This document shows positions 48,101-58,402 of a stretch of 64,000 bases of DNA, piece by piece. Each line of letters opens with the position of its first letter. Within the stretch, counting starts at the first letter, position 1. This DNA is from Cymbomonas tetramitiformis (taxonomy: Eukaryota > Chlorophyta > Pyramimonadophyceae > Pyramimonadales > Pyramimonadaceae), in assembly GCA_001247695.2 (NCBI GenBank), contig LGRX02027204.1, positions 1-64,000 of the forward strand, written 5' to 3'. The position numbers and the translations under genes were made by a program. The notes below the pieces were generated by a model. The model was not told the DNA's origin and ran no database searches. It saw nothing but the letters and a program-made list of their open reading frames with translations.

Positions 48101-48770
48101 TAGGGTTGTTGCCCAACAGTTCTTGGGTTGTTGCCCGACAGTTCTTGGGTTGTTGCCCGAAATATTATCATATCTGTGTCGATTACAGCATGATATGTTA
48201 ATGCCAAACACGAAGTTTATCGAATATTTAGTGGCATTTTAGGGCATGTAAGGTTACAGTGGCCCATATTCCCAATAATGTGATTAGGGTGTTACATGGT
48301 ATCAGTAACCCTAAAATAGGTAAAAATAAAGCAGTATAAATATTTTGCAACCATTTTAAAGCAAAACTGCATTTAATACCACACTGAATGTTATGTGGTT
48401 TTCAGTAGGTATGTTACACCCCTGATACACACATTCAATATTCAGGGTGTTACAGGGTGTTACACATGCTGCATAAATCAGGGATTGTTTATTGATAGCT
48501 AAATATTCACATTAGCAAAAAAAATCAATCCGAAATTTTCAAAAAATTACACGTACAACATTTTGACGTATTTAGTTACAGCCAATATGTATACCCCTAC
48601 ATATTCCACACCTGCTATCTAGGGTGTTACATGAGATATGGCTATTGTCATTACGATTTTCTCATACCTCAATAGGTATAAAATCATATTATCAAATAAA
48701 ATAGGGTCCGATTTTCAATTTTCAAATCTATCGCAAACGGATTTTACCCATTTTGGCCGTTTTTGGCTAC
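42120..48770. other. Gene-free retroelement-derived region with two recurrent motifs
   Basis: No coding frame above ~150 codons and no domain. Motif 1, CAGTTCTTGGGTTGCAGCCC and variants, occurs at 42301, 43088, 43128, 44528, 46689, 46729, 48095, 48117 and 48139. Motif 2, a pyrimidine tract CTTCCCCCCTC followed by AAGGAAGTG-like bases, occurs near 42125, 42567, 44302, 45530, 46581 and 47990; it resembles an LTR-element polypurine tract on the opposite strand. Probably a pile of decayed non-autonomous LTR elements. The last ~500 bp are AT-rich with GGTGTTACA words. Confidence 0.4.
44990..45075 (+). other. tRNA-like fragments in permuted order
   Basis: GCAGATTGCGGGTTCAAGTCC (B-box and variable loop, 44996-45018) precedes GTGGCCTAATGGACGAGGCA (A-box with a perfect GCCT/AGGC D stem, 45041-45060) and a canonical TTTCTAA anticodon loop (UCU). 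Acceptor and anticodon stems do not pair well, so this is probably debris rather than a working gene. Confidence 0.2.
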
Positions 48771-48969
48771 TGTGACACTCAAAACTGTCACATGTCACTT
48801 CCTATGGTAGGCTGGGTGACCGTCACCAGTAGACGGGAAACACCCGTTAGGTATTTATGTATGCCTCTCTTTTATCTATCACACTTTTACCGTTCTGATT
48901 CCGTAACCCTTAACTCAGGGTTTATCTCACCAGTTAGATATATATTACCGCCGAACTATATATCTGCCA
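48771..48969. repeat. 5' LTR of element A
   Basis: 199 bp, TG...CA ends, near-identical to 58204-58402. Confidence 0.8.
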
Positions 48970-49352
48970 GGTTTGGCCCCACTTGCGCTTTATTTAGCCA
49001 CTGCGAGATTGCCACCATGAGTGGCTAAGCTTGAAGGCCTGGGATGGAGTGAGGCGCTCCGCGCGTGAGAGTGCCGGCAGTCACGGGCATGGCCTAAATT
49101 TTATGGGTTGATTTACGGCACGCCACACCGGTTGGAGAACGATTTTCTTACGGGACTTAACGTTGGACTGGTTTACGTTTTCTGGTTGGATCCCACACCA
49201 TTGAGTATTGGCCGCCGCTACCACACGACTTCCCGGAATTATTTGATCTCTCACGGCTGCCGTATCGGCGACCCACGCGTTTCTTGGCCGCCCGAAGCTG
49301 CCGCACATCTCACGTTCCATTGCCTCACTCCGCCCCTTCAGTCCTTCTCACA

Positions 49353-50237
49353 ATGGTTGCTTCTACTCGAGCCACCGCTAGCATGGCGAATCGCCGACGC
49401 GCACTAGCCACGATTTCTGATTCAGCAGCTGCGAGACATGCCGACACTCCAGCCACACCGCCGGCGCGGCAGCTCAGCCAGCTGCCAATTCAGCAGGTGC
49501 TGCGTTCCTAGCCTCGGTACGTACACTTCAACGGGAACACTTCGACATGAAGGTCTCCAAGTCCGTTCGTCAAAAGTTATTCGAGGACAAGAACGGGCGA
49601 TTTTCAGGGACTGAGTGCCACGCGTCCGCACTCTTCGCCAGGATGGTCTCTGCGCTGCAGACGGCATTTGTCACGGAGGACATTGGTTTTGCACCCCTTT
49701 TCCTGCTGGACAATGCTACCCTTCCCGTCCGCGTGGAGGCCAACGCCTTGTTGTTCTCCGCGCTTGAGCTCATGGTTGATCCCACGTCACCCGCAGCTGG
49801 CTGGATGGACTCCTCACACTCCACCTTTCCGAGCGACGGTAAGCGGGTACTGCTTGAGTTTGCCCGCCGCATGATCCCGGCGGGTGACCCCTTTCAGGGT
49901 CAAGCGGACATGTTGAGCATCCGCGTCTCTGCGGGCGTGGACCCGCATGACAAAATCGGCGACTTCAACGCCGCTCTGAAGGCTGCGAGGACGCGGGCAA
50001 CACTCCAAGATGAGGACGTGAAGGCGCTGTTCATCAAGTCCCTCGACACCGTCTTCTACCAGCCGGTCGGTGGTGTCACTGCGGTTGCTTCTCCACGATC
50101 AACGAGCCGCTCACGACCTCCTCACGATTCAACAATGGGTGCGCGAATGCTACTCCGAGCACGTGTGGGCGGGCACCGCCACGGCGTCCGCACACCGCTA
50201 CTCTCACGGCACGCATTTCATGGAGGGGGCCGCCGAT
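49353..50237 (+). pseudogene. Gag-like gene of element A, 5' part (broken)
   Basis: Starts MVASTRATASMANRRRALAT and stops after ~52 codons. The frame resumes at ~49520 (NGRFSGTECHASALF ... RRMIPAGDPFQGQAD ... DVKALFIKSLDTVFYQPV), a gag-like helical region comparable to the element C gag, then shifts again near 50090 (LTIQQWVRECYSEHVWAG). Element B inserts at 50238. At least two frameshifts plus the insertion, so not functional. Confidence 0.55.
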
Positions 50238-50259
50238 TGGCTATTACCCGGCGGGAAAG

Positions 50260-51270
50260 TACTATTACAAGTACTTTGCTAAAACTATGTGATATCCGGT
50301 ATACTTGGTGATATGGGTCGTTTAACATTTTTGAAAATTCATTTACGACCCTTTTTAATTTCCCAAATGACTCACACGTGCCGTTATCAAGTTTAGGTTG
50401 GTATATTTATAGCACACTTTTAGGGTGTGAAAAACCAGAAAATAATTAATTTCTGAAAGTACTGTCACAAGTACTTTCGACTAGATGTGTTGTTAGGTGT
50501 TGTTAATGGGCCTAGGATGTCGAGTAAAGCGGTGCCCAACATTATTGGGACCTTGTTCGAACGTGTGCTACGTTGCATGCTATTATGATAAAGGTTGGGG
50601 CTCAAAACACGTGGTGATGTGGGCCGCGCTCATCAAATACAGAAAAATTCGTGATTTCCATAGTCACCGTCCATATGGTGCACGTCATATGTGGGTGCAT
50701 GGTGACCGCATATGTGAATGTATAGAGCTCGTTAACATTTCTAAAATTCGATATACTGCCATAGATGAGTGTCCTTTGAGTTGAGGGGTTTGATCCATGT
50801 TTAGCTTGCACAATTTATGGCATTCCTCCCAAGCGGAATGCTGGTCACATACTCCACAATAATGCCATTTTGGCCACATTCAAACCCAAACCCAAATTGC
50901 CATAACTGCCTCGATATTGCGATCCATGCGAGTTATAAAGTGATGTATATATCAAATATATCGATCTTAACATTAATGCATGACCGTACTAGTATTACAC
51001 CGCTTGCCGAACCGATTTGAATCAACCCTACTATTAAACAATAGATTTCCAGACACACTGCCACATTTAATTTCAGGAAAATTAATTTTGGAGCCTAATT
51101 ACTCCAACTGCACGATTTTTTTAATTTTGACTTTCTTAAACTCTAATGTGAACACGTAGAGGCCACTATATTCCCACTCAGAATGATAGCAGCGCACATT
51201 CCTAACATATTACACACTCAGTGGTTACTCTGGTAAGATAACATAAAAGTAGGGTCTTGCTATGGTGTTT
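50260..51270. other. Left interior of element B, no gene
   Basis: AT-rich. The open frames at 50497-50784 and 50685-50879 have no recognisable domain. Nothing else seen. Confidence 0.35.
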
Positions 51271-51582
51271 CGATCAAGGTCCAAAAATGGGTCTCGTAGT
51301 CCACAACATCGTTACAAATCATCTCCGAGCGATACTCGGTACAAGGGTGCCCGTTGGGAGAATCCACGGCATGCTACTTGTGTATGCGTACTGGTACGCT
51401 GTCTGTAGGCTCTGAACTCTCTTCAAAACTCAAATATGCACCTTAGACATCGATCGGGGTCCCAAAAATGGGTCTCGTAGTCCACAACATCGTTACAAAT
51501 CATCTCCGAGCGATACTCGGTACAAGGGTGCCCGTTGGGAGAATCCACGGCATGCTACTTGTGTATGCGTACTGGTACGCTG
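51270..51582. repeat. 181-bp satellite, left part
   Basis: About two units containing AAAATGGGTCTC, CGAGCGATACTCGGTACAAG and GCGTACTGGTACGCTG; interrupted at CGCTG (51578-51582) by element C. Confidence 0.85.
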
Positions 51583-51837
51583 TGCTGGAATCTGTATAGG
51601 CAGCCCTGACTGGGAGTCCCGGTGCAGGCCCCTATGACAGACCCCTAGGACCAACACTGGACCGCTGACTGATCTATAGGTTCGTGCTGTGACACACGCT
51701 GTGTCACAGGTAGGCTAGTATCCGAGACCGTTGCGAGACCGTTCCGGGTATATCTAGCTTAGGGTTTATTATCTTATGACAGTTTATCCACACAGTTCGG
51801 GACCCTCTGATATCTAGTGAACTAGGATATTCCGGTA
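51583..51837. repeat. 5' LTR of element C
   Basis: 255 bp, TGCTGGAATCTG ... TATTCCGGTA. Confidence 0.9.
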
Positions 51838-52237
51838 GGTCGTGGCCCCATCCACGCTTTATTCCACTTGCTAGTTTGGCCATGATTGGCTAAACGGCCG
51901 CTCGGAGAGGTGGTGCGCGTTTGCGCGTTTGGGCATTAGTGGAGATTTTGAGATGAGCGGCTTGCGGTGAGCGACTTGGGCCGCAGCTATGGGGTGCCGG
52001 CTTGGATTGGGTTTCGTCGTCGCAATGTTCACTATTCGCGGTTCTCTGCTCGCTCTGATCCCGCCTGCTGCCGTGTTTTGGGCTGGTGACTTAAGCACCT
52101 TTGACTTCGACGACATCTTCCTTCGCCCCTCGCTAGCATGGCCCGACCGTTCGTTCCGTGTCCGTGACGTCGCATTTTCTCCGCGGCCCTACCCAAACGT
52201 GCTGCAGCGTACCGCCTCCCCTCAGGCTTTTCTAGAG

Positions 52238-53317
52238 ATGGGTATGACGACGAGATCCAAGAAGTCCCTCACGAGGGACAGTGACATCGATGCCTCTTTG
52301 AGGTTGATCGACGAGGTGCGGAACACTCCGACGGCTGCTACGCCGGTGGTTCCCGCTCCTAACCCTGCATCGAACGTGGACGCGGACGTTGCCGTCAGAC
52401 GTTATTTGCAGGAGCAGTCCAAATTGGTGGACGAGATTTACAAGGCACGGCTGCATCGGGCTTGGGCCAAGAGTATCCGTGAGGATATTCTTGGTGACAA
52501 GAAGCATCATTTTCGCGGTACGGACGACTCTGGCCTCCTGTCCGACCTGGTGGTGCAGCTACGCACGGAGTTTCAGTCTGCTGGTCTGGAGCTGCGTTCC
52601 TTTGACCTCGACGACCCTCTGGTGCCCGTGGTCAGCAGAGTGAATGGGCTGCTGTACGACGTTCTGGCTCTCGTGGTGGAGAAGCACAGCAACGCGTATG
52701 TCTGGCTGACTGGCACCGACTCCTCGACTGACCGAGATGGACGACGTGCTCTTGTCGACGTCATCAAGGGCTCTGTGCCGGTGGCGCTGCGGGAGTCGCA
52801 ACAGGAGGAGCATGCGGCTTTACGTTATCCCGCAAACGTTGACCCGCAGCCGATTTTGGCTAAGGAGCAGCGTTTGGTGCGGGATAACAGGACTTCAGAC
52901 TGGACTCCGACCGAGGCGACACGGAAATTATCTCTCTACACCCGCCTCGACCCCGTGTTTTACGCGGCGGTAAAGGTCCGCTATCCCATGGCTGCCGACC
53001 TGTCCCACGTGTCCCTTGCTTCTCTTCGCTCCTTGGTGGTCGAGATTTATCAGTCTTGGGCGCAGACGGACGGGGGGAAGGCAGCTTCTGGTGCGGGCGG
53101 GGTCTCCGCACACCTCTCCAGCAGTGAGTACGATGCGCTGCTCCAGAAGATCACGGAGCTGACGGAGCTCGTACAGCGGCAGCGGGGTGAGGCCGCTCCC
53201 GGTTGTGCGTCAACAACGGGAGCGGGTGCAGCAGCGGCAGCAGCAGCAGCGGGGGCAGCAGCCGCGAGGATTCCGTGTGGGGACCCACAAGGCCCCACCG
53301 GTGGGATTCGACCGTGA
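52238..53317 (+). CDS. Gag-like protein of element C, first frame
   Basis: I start at the ATG at 52238 (MGMTTRSKKSLTRDSDIDAS); the frame is open further upstream without good composition. 359 aa: helical capsid-like region (RLHRAWAKSIREDILGDK ... RLDPVFYAAVKVRYPM ... SLVVEIYQSWAQ), then a Gly/Ala-rich end over a GCAGCA repeat. It overlaps the next frame by 131 bases in a +1 relation, so a frameshift within the GCAGCAG tract (53225-53275) would give one long Gag. Confidence 0.55.
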   Translation: MGMTTRSKKSLTRDSDIDASLRLIDEVRNTPTAATPVVPAPNPASNVDADVAVRRYLQEQSKLVDEIYKARLHRAWAKSIREDILGDKKHHFRGTDDSGLLSDLVVQLRTEFQSAGLELRSFDLDDPLVPVVSRVNGLLYDVLALVVEKHSNAYVWLTGTDSSTDRDGRRALVDVIKGSVPVALRESQQEEHAALRYPANVDPQPILAKEQRLVRDNRTSDWTPTEATRKLSLYTRLDPVFYAAVKVRYPMAADLSHVSLASLRSLVVEIYQSWAQTDGGKAASGAGGVSAHLSSSEYDALLQKITELTELVQRQRGEAAPGCASTTGAGAAAAAAAAGAAAARIPCGDPQGPTGGIRP

Positions 53318-54755
53318 CGATCAACGGGCAAGGCCGTTCTGCGGTAGGTGCAAGAAGGCGGGGAAAGGTGAGGCGTATCACTTCTACCGCGACTGCCCGT
53401 TGGGCGGGCGCCAACACCCGCCCACCTCTGCCGCGGCATTTTGCGTTCCCATCGACGAGGAGGACGCAGAGGGGGTGCACGCACTCGCCATGTGTGCGTT
53501 GTTCCAGCAGGCGGCGGATGACGGAGCGGAGTCCTTCGCGCGTGCGGCGGCCGCGTACGGGCCGCCCGCGGTGCTTTGTGCGGGAGCGGTGGGCGGCATT
53601 GACGTGTCCGCCTACGGCTTCACCGTGGAGCAGCAGCCGGATTCCGAGGGGGACGACATTCTCCGCAGGCTCGACGATCTTGCCGCGGAGGTTCACTCCG
53701 CGGCCAACCCGCAGGTGCATTACACTCACGCATCTTTCCCGCCTCCTGCCGGTGACGGGCAGGGGGCTTCGGCTCTGGTGTGCGTGCCCGCCGCAGCGGT
53801 GGCCACACCGGAGGGGCAGGTTCCGGCAGGTGGTGCGGCGGCATCGGCATCCGCCGTGCCGGCCCCTGCTATGCCTGTCTCGCAGGGAGAAGATGTGAAG
53901 CCCGCGCCACTTCAATCGGCGCGGGTGACCACCACAGCGGACGCGGACGGTGAGTTCGCTGGGCTCGTTCAGACCGTGAACCACGCCGCCATCGGACAGG
54001 TTGATCTCACGGGGTACGACACGGACGATTACGAGGACCTCGCTGACGGCAGCTTCGTCGTGAGGCCGCGGGCCTCGGCCATCTCAGCAAATCACTCGTC
54101 AACGCCCGCGGCCCAAGCACCTCACTCTGGTGGTGCTCTGGAGGATTGGCGTGAGGGTGCTCCCCGCAGCTATGGCTGTGGAAAGCCTCCGTGGGGCTTC
54201 CCCGCCCACGCGGGCTTGTGGGGGATGCCCTTCCTTCTCTCTTTCATTCTCTTGATCTCTGTCATGGGGGTAGGAGCAGCCACCTACACGGTGGCCAACG
54301 ACGTCGACCCTGTGCAGGTATCGGGTCGGGCTGCGCTGCGGCCTGTGCTGTGCAGGAGCGAGGGGTCGCCGCTTGACACGGTGCCATGTGCCATCCCGCC
54401 TCGTCGCCACCGGCGGGTGCAGCGGCAGCAGGGCCTCTATATGGCTCCGGTGCCGTGGCATCCCGGGCCGCCGCCGCCTGGCATCTTATTTGAGGGCGGT
54501 CCTCCGTTGTCGCCGGCGTCGTCTTCGGATGACGAGGCGCCACCATCAGGTAGCACTTGGCAGCACCCTGGTGCGGTGCAGCCTCCCGTGATCGGCGAGT
54601 CAACAACACCGACTCCGTCAAATTCTCTGGCGAATGATTTCTCGGTGACCGACACCTTGCACTTTGGCAGCCCTGTGTTACTCCGCCGTGCTACTGCGGG
54701 CTACTACGGTGCTCATTGTGGTGACGGTGCTCCTCTGGCCATTGACCCCGAGTAG
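53187..54755 (+). CDS. Gag-like protein of element C, zinc-knuckle and membrane part
   Basis: Frame +1 to the preceding gag. After a Gln/Arg-rich stretch it has a CCHC-like knuckle, CGRCKKAGKGEAYHFYRDC (C-x2-C-x9-H-x4-C), a long Ala/Pro-rich region, one membrane helix (FLLSFILLISVMGVGAATY, near 54230-54290), and a C-terminal module (PCAIPPRRHRR ... GLYMAPVPWHPGPPPP ... SSDDEAPPSGS). The same module occurs in element A. Role unknown; a transmembrane segment after a Gag knuckle hints at an envelope-like or membrane-tethered product. Confidence 0.45.
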   Translation: MRPLPVVRQQRERVQQRQQQQRGQQPRGFRVGTHKAPPVGFDRDDQRARPFCGRCKKAGKGEAYHFYRDCPLGGRQHPPTSAAAFCVPIDEEDAEGVHALAMCALFQQAADDGAESFARAAAAYGPPAVLCAGAVGGIDVSAYGFTVEQQPDSEGDDILRRLDDLAAEVHSAANPQVHYTHASFPPPAGDGQGASALVCVPAAAVATPEGQVPAGGAAASASAVPAPAMPVSQGEDVKPAPLQSARVTTTADADGEFAGLVQTVNHAAIGQVDLTGYDTDDYEDLADGSFVVRPRASAISANHSSTPAAQAPHSGGALEDWREGAPRSYGCGKPPWGFPAHAGLWGMPFLLSFILLISVMGVGAATYTVANDVDPVQVSGRAALRPVLCRSEGSPLDTVPCAIPPRRHRRVQRQQGLYMAPVPWHPGPPPPGILFEGGPPLSPASSSDDEAPPSGSTWQHPGAVQPPVIGESTTPTPSNSLANDFSVTDTLHFGSPVLLRRATAGYYGAHCGDGAPLAIDPE

Positions 54756-55085
54756 TTATGTTTCTGGTTCTGGCAGTGCACCACTTTCATGGTGGTGTGC
54801 TGAGATGTACTTTGGCCTCAACACGGTCTTCATTCTGGTTTATGCTTTTACTTTGACAACTTTGAACTCTTCAATCTGACTTGCTGACACAGAGCTTTTC
54901 AGTAGTTTCGCAGGACTTGCATTGCCTGTATGTTTCTGCTCTTGTGCCGGCTAGAGGGTTTCAATTTGTGTATCAGAATTGCACAGTTGAATTAGCAGTT
55001 AGGTTTGTCACCCTAGCTCCTACCCTAACTTATCTTAACATTCTGACTCTCCTAGACAGTCACCACCCACAGTGCTGGGGTGGTG

Positions 55086-55340
55086 TGCTGGAATCTGTAT
55101 AGGCAGCCCTGACTGGGAGTCCCGGGGCAGGCCCCTATGACAGACCCCTAGGACCAACACTGGACCGCTGACTGATCTATAGGTGCGTGCTGTGACACAC
55201 GCTGTGTCACAGGTAGGCTAGTATCCGAGACCGTTGCGAGACCGTTCCGGGTATATCTAGCTTAGGGTTTATTATCTTATGACAGTTTATCCACACAGTT
55301 CGGGACCCTCTGATATCTAGTGAACTAGGATATTCCGGTA
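55086..55340. repeat. 3' LTR of element C
   Basis: 255 bp, differs from the 5' LTR at only a few positions. Confidence 0.9.
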
Positions 55341-56055
55341 CGCTGTCTGTAGGCTCTGAACTCTCTTCAAAACTCAAATATGCACCTTAGACATCGATCG
55401 GGGTCCCGAAAATGGGTCTCATAGTCCACAACATCGTTACAAATCATCTCCGAGCGATACTCGGTACAAGGGTGCCCGTTGGGAGAATCCACGGCATGCT
55501 ACTTGTGTATGCGTACTGGTACGCTGTCTGTAGGTTCTGAACTCTCTTCGAAACTCAAATATGCACCTTAGACATCGATCGGGGTCCCAAAAATGGGTCT
55601 CATAGTCCACAACATCGTTACAAATCATCTCCGAGCGATACTCGGTACAAGGGTGCCCGTTGGGAGAATCCACGGCATGCTACTTGTGTATGCGTAATGG
55701 TACGTTGTCTGCTAGGCTCTGAACTCTCTTCGAAACTCAAATATGCACCTTAGACATCGATCGGGGTCCCAAAAATGGGTCTCATAGTCCACAACATCGT
55801 TACAAATCATCTCCGAGCGATACTCGGTACAAGGGTTCCCGTTGGGAGAATCCACGGCATGCTACTTGTGTATGCGTACTGGTACGCTGTCTGTAGGCTC
55901 TGAACTCTCTTCAAAACTCAAATATGCACCTTAGACATCGATCGGGGTCCCAAAAATGGGTCTCATAGTCCACAACATCGTTACAAATCATCTCCGAGCG
56001 ATACTCGGTACAAGGGTGCCCGTTGGGAGAATCCACGGCATGCTACTTGTGTACC
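55341..56055. repeat. 181-bp satellite, right part
   Basis: About four units, with AATGGGTCTC near 55409, 55590, 55771 and 55955, resuming at CGCTG right after element C. Confidence 0.9.
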
Positions 56056-56518
56056 CTATCCTACCATAAGATCCCTTAGTTTAAACACACTTGTAGGGCT
56101 GGGTTTGACCCGCAACTTATCATACATGCCATCATGTCATCAGATTTATTGTCACATACATGATTAGATGCGATATATAGTTATGATTTGAGTGATCGCC
56201 GGCTTGTTCATCGGCCAATGCGTGCTTTCAAAAAATTCAAAAGGAGAGGGCACTATCTTTGCAACTACAAAACAATGGAATGTAACAAAAAATGCTACCC
56301 CCTTGGCTTCTAGCATCCATTGAGAAGGCTACAAGTGGAAAGCCGACCAATGGGGCATAAGACAACTCAGTTTAGGTCCTTAGGGGACTGGGATATGATT
56401 GGCAGCCCCCCCCCAATAATGGGAAGACCCCGAAAAAAATTATGCCGTGAAAGTACTTGTGACAGTACTTTCGGCGTCGAAAGTACTATTACCAGTACTT
56501 CCGGGTAATAGCCACGAT

Positions 56519-57949
56519 GACTCCGGTGGACCCGGCGAGCTCGCGGACTTGAGGACGATGGTCCTCGACTTGAAGCGTCAATTGGCCGCGTTCCTCGACA
56601 CCGCCGGGTCCGAGCCGTCACCACGGGGATTTACCCCTCGCGCGGACAAGCCGGACCGCCGCGTCAAGACCCGCTTCGCGGCCTCACCCCTCCCCAAAGG
56701 GGGGAATTGGTCTCAATCCATCTCAAGGAAGGTGGCCTTCCACCGCGACAGCGGTGCGACCATCCCGTACTGCCAAAATCAGGTGTGTGCTAAGGAGAAG
56801 GCGAGGCATTGGCACCGGGACTGCCCGAACGGGGGCAGGACCGGACTCTCGGCCTTCGCCTTCGCCGAGGAGGCCGAGAACTCCGTGCTGGCCGCGAAGT
56901 TCCAACACGCCATCGACAACGGCGACCCCGTGGAATTCGACGCCCTCTGCATGCTTGCGGGCGGGAAGCCGGAGGTCTTCACCGATCTTTCCGCGTGCTC
57001 GTTCTGCGAGGAGGACGGTGAGGTCCTCGTGTCCGCTGTCACCGAGTTCTCTGAGATGGCACACGCGACTGGGGCTTCAACAATCAACATCAACACCTTC
57101 ACTGCCGACTTGCCGGTGGTGTCGGAGCCGACCGCGCACTCCCCGCCCGCGTCGGTTGAATCCGAGGAGGAATGGACCGGTCCGCCGAACCCCTTCTGCC
57201 CCCCCGTCACCCGCACGTTTGCCGACTTCATTGAGAGCACAGGGGTTGCATTGGGGGCGCCCGACGAGCCGGCCGCGAGCATGAACTTGCTCTCCGCGGT
57301 TGAGACACCGGAGCGCGTGAAGGACTACAAGCCCGCGACCTACGCCGCGAGCGACGATGACGACGAGGATGCCTCGGTGGCGCCGCCGCGGCCACGGTAC
57401 GGCTGTGGGAACGCCATTCCGGGCTTCGGGAGGTCTCTTCTCACTTCATCCTTGGTGTGTGCACTGTTTGTGATTTGTGCCACCGCCGCGCCGCACACCG
57501 TTGCCGATGTCGGTGGTGCCAGTGAGCGCACATGCACGGCTCCGCCGGTCGGTGGTGCTACGTGGACTGCCTCAGCAGTCCCGGCTACGGAGGCTTCGCC
57601 GACTGAAGTGGTTCGTGGTGTGCCGTGTGCTATTCCGCCTCGTCTCCACCGGCGGGAGCAGAGGCGGCAGGGCCTCTATATGGCTCCGGTGCCGTGGCAT
57701 CCCGGGCCGCCGCCGCCTGCCGTGTTGTTTGAGGACGGTCCTCCGCTGTCGCCGGCATCGTCTTCAGATGACGAGGCCCCACCGTCGGGCAGCATTTGGC
57801 AGCACCCCGGTGCGGTGCAGCCTCCTGTGATCGAGGATTCAACAATTTCTTCTACGAATGTTTTACCACCGGCCCCGGAGGCCGGCAACTACTTCACCCT
57901 CACGCTGCTCCGAGCCGGACCGCCAGCTCTGGAGACCTCTAGTGGCTGA
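56519..57949 (+). pseudogene. Gag-like gene of element A, 3' part
   Basis: Open frame after element B: coiled segment ELADLRTMVLDLKRQLAAFL, CCHC-like knuckle CQNQVCAKEKARHWHRDC (C-x4-C-x6-H-x4-C), membrane helix SLLTSSLVCALFVICATAA, then the shared module (PCAIPPRLHRR ... GLYMAPVPWHPGPPPP ... SSDDEAPPSGS). The 3' part is intact, but its 5' part is separated by a 6.3-kb insertion and frameshifts. Confidence 0.55.
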
Positions 57950-58203
57950 GATTGATCACACCGTGCCTGCCTAGAGATTAGCTATAGAGTAGCTTCCTAG
58001 ATGTGCAGAAGAGCTCTCTGAATTTGAGCTGTGTTTAGGGTTTCGGCATCTGACAATCTTTGCTGTGAACTGGGACCGCCCTGACCAAGAGTACAGGCCC
58101 CCAGTTGTGCTACAGTTTCCTCCTGAAGTTGAGTAGGGAGTTTGTTGCTTCGTTTCACTACTAGCTCCGGTCACCACCCTAGGTGGTGTGCTGGATTTGA
58201 CAC

Positions 58204-58402
58204 TGTGACACTCAAAACTGTCACATGTCACTTCCTATGGTAGGCTGGGTGACCGTCACCAGTAGACGGGAAACACCCGTTAGGTATTTATGTATGCCTC
58301 TCTTTTATCTATCACACTTTTACCGTTCTGATTCCGTAACCCTTAACTCAGGGTTTATCTCACCAGTTAGATATATATTACCGCCGAACTATATATCTGC
58401 CA
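58204..58402. repeat. 3' LTR of element A
   Basis: 199 bp copy of 48771-48969, preceded by GGTGGTGTGCTGGATTTGACAC. Homology to the 40.5-kb relic continues to about 58510, so the true LTR may be longer. Confidence 0.75.

Larger units (their letters stand above)
51583..55340 (+). mobile_element. Gag-only LTR retroelement C, 3.76 kb
   Basis: LTRs of exactly 255 bp (51583-51837, 55086-55340), TG...TA ends, 5-bp target duplication CGCTG (51578-51582 and 55341-55345). The empty site is an intact satellite unit. A polypurine-like GGGGTGGTG precedes the 3' LTR. Only gag-like coding capacity, so it depends on another element for reverse transcription and integration. The LTRs are nearly identical, so insertion is young. 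Confidence 0.85.
50238..56514. mobile_element. Terminal-inverted-repeat element B (non-autonomous), 6.3 kb
   Basis: TGGCTATTACCCGG at 50238 is matched by CCGGGTAATAGCCA ending at 56514, and CGAT flanks both sides (50234-50237, 56515-56518). Sub-terminal AAAGTACTATTACAAGTACTT palindromes lie at both ends. No transposase is seen. It carries a 181-bp satellite and the nested LTR element C. Its insertion splits the element A gag. Confidence 0.7.
48771..58402 (+). mobile_element. Gag-only LTR retroelement A, interrupted by a nested element
   Basis: Direct repeats of 199 bp, 48771-48969 and 58204-58402, begin TGTGACACTC and end ATCTGCCA. Inside are gag-like frames at 49353-50237 and 56519-57949, separated by element B. 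No reverse transcriptase or integrase is visible. The sequence after the 5' LTR (GGTTTGGCCCCA...CGCTTTATT) matches the same position in element C, so the two are related. The 5-bp flanks do not match, so the pair may be chimeric or old. Confidence 0.6.

Noticed and set aside
52860..53984. Several antisense frames over element C
   Set aside because: High-GC shadows of the gag frames.
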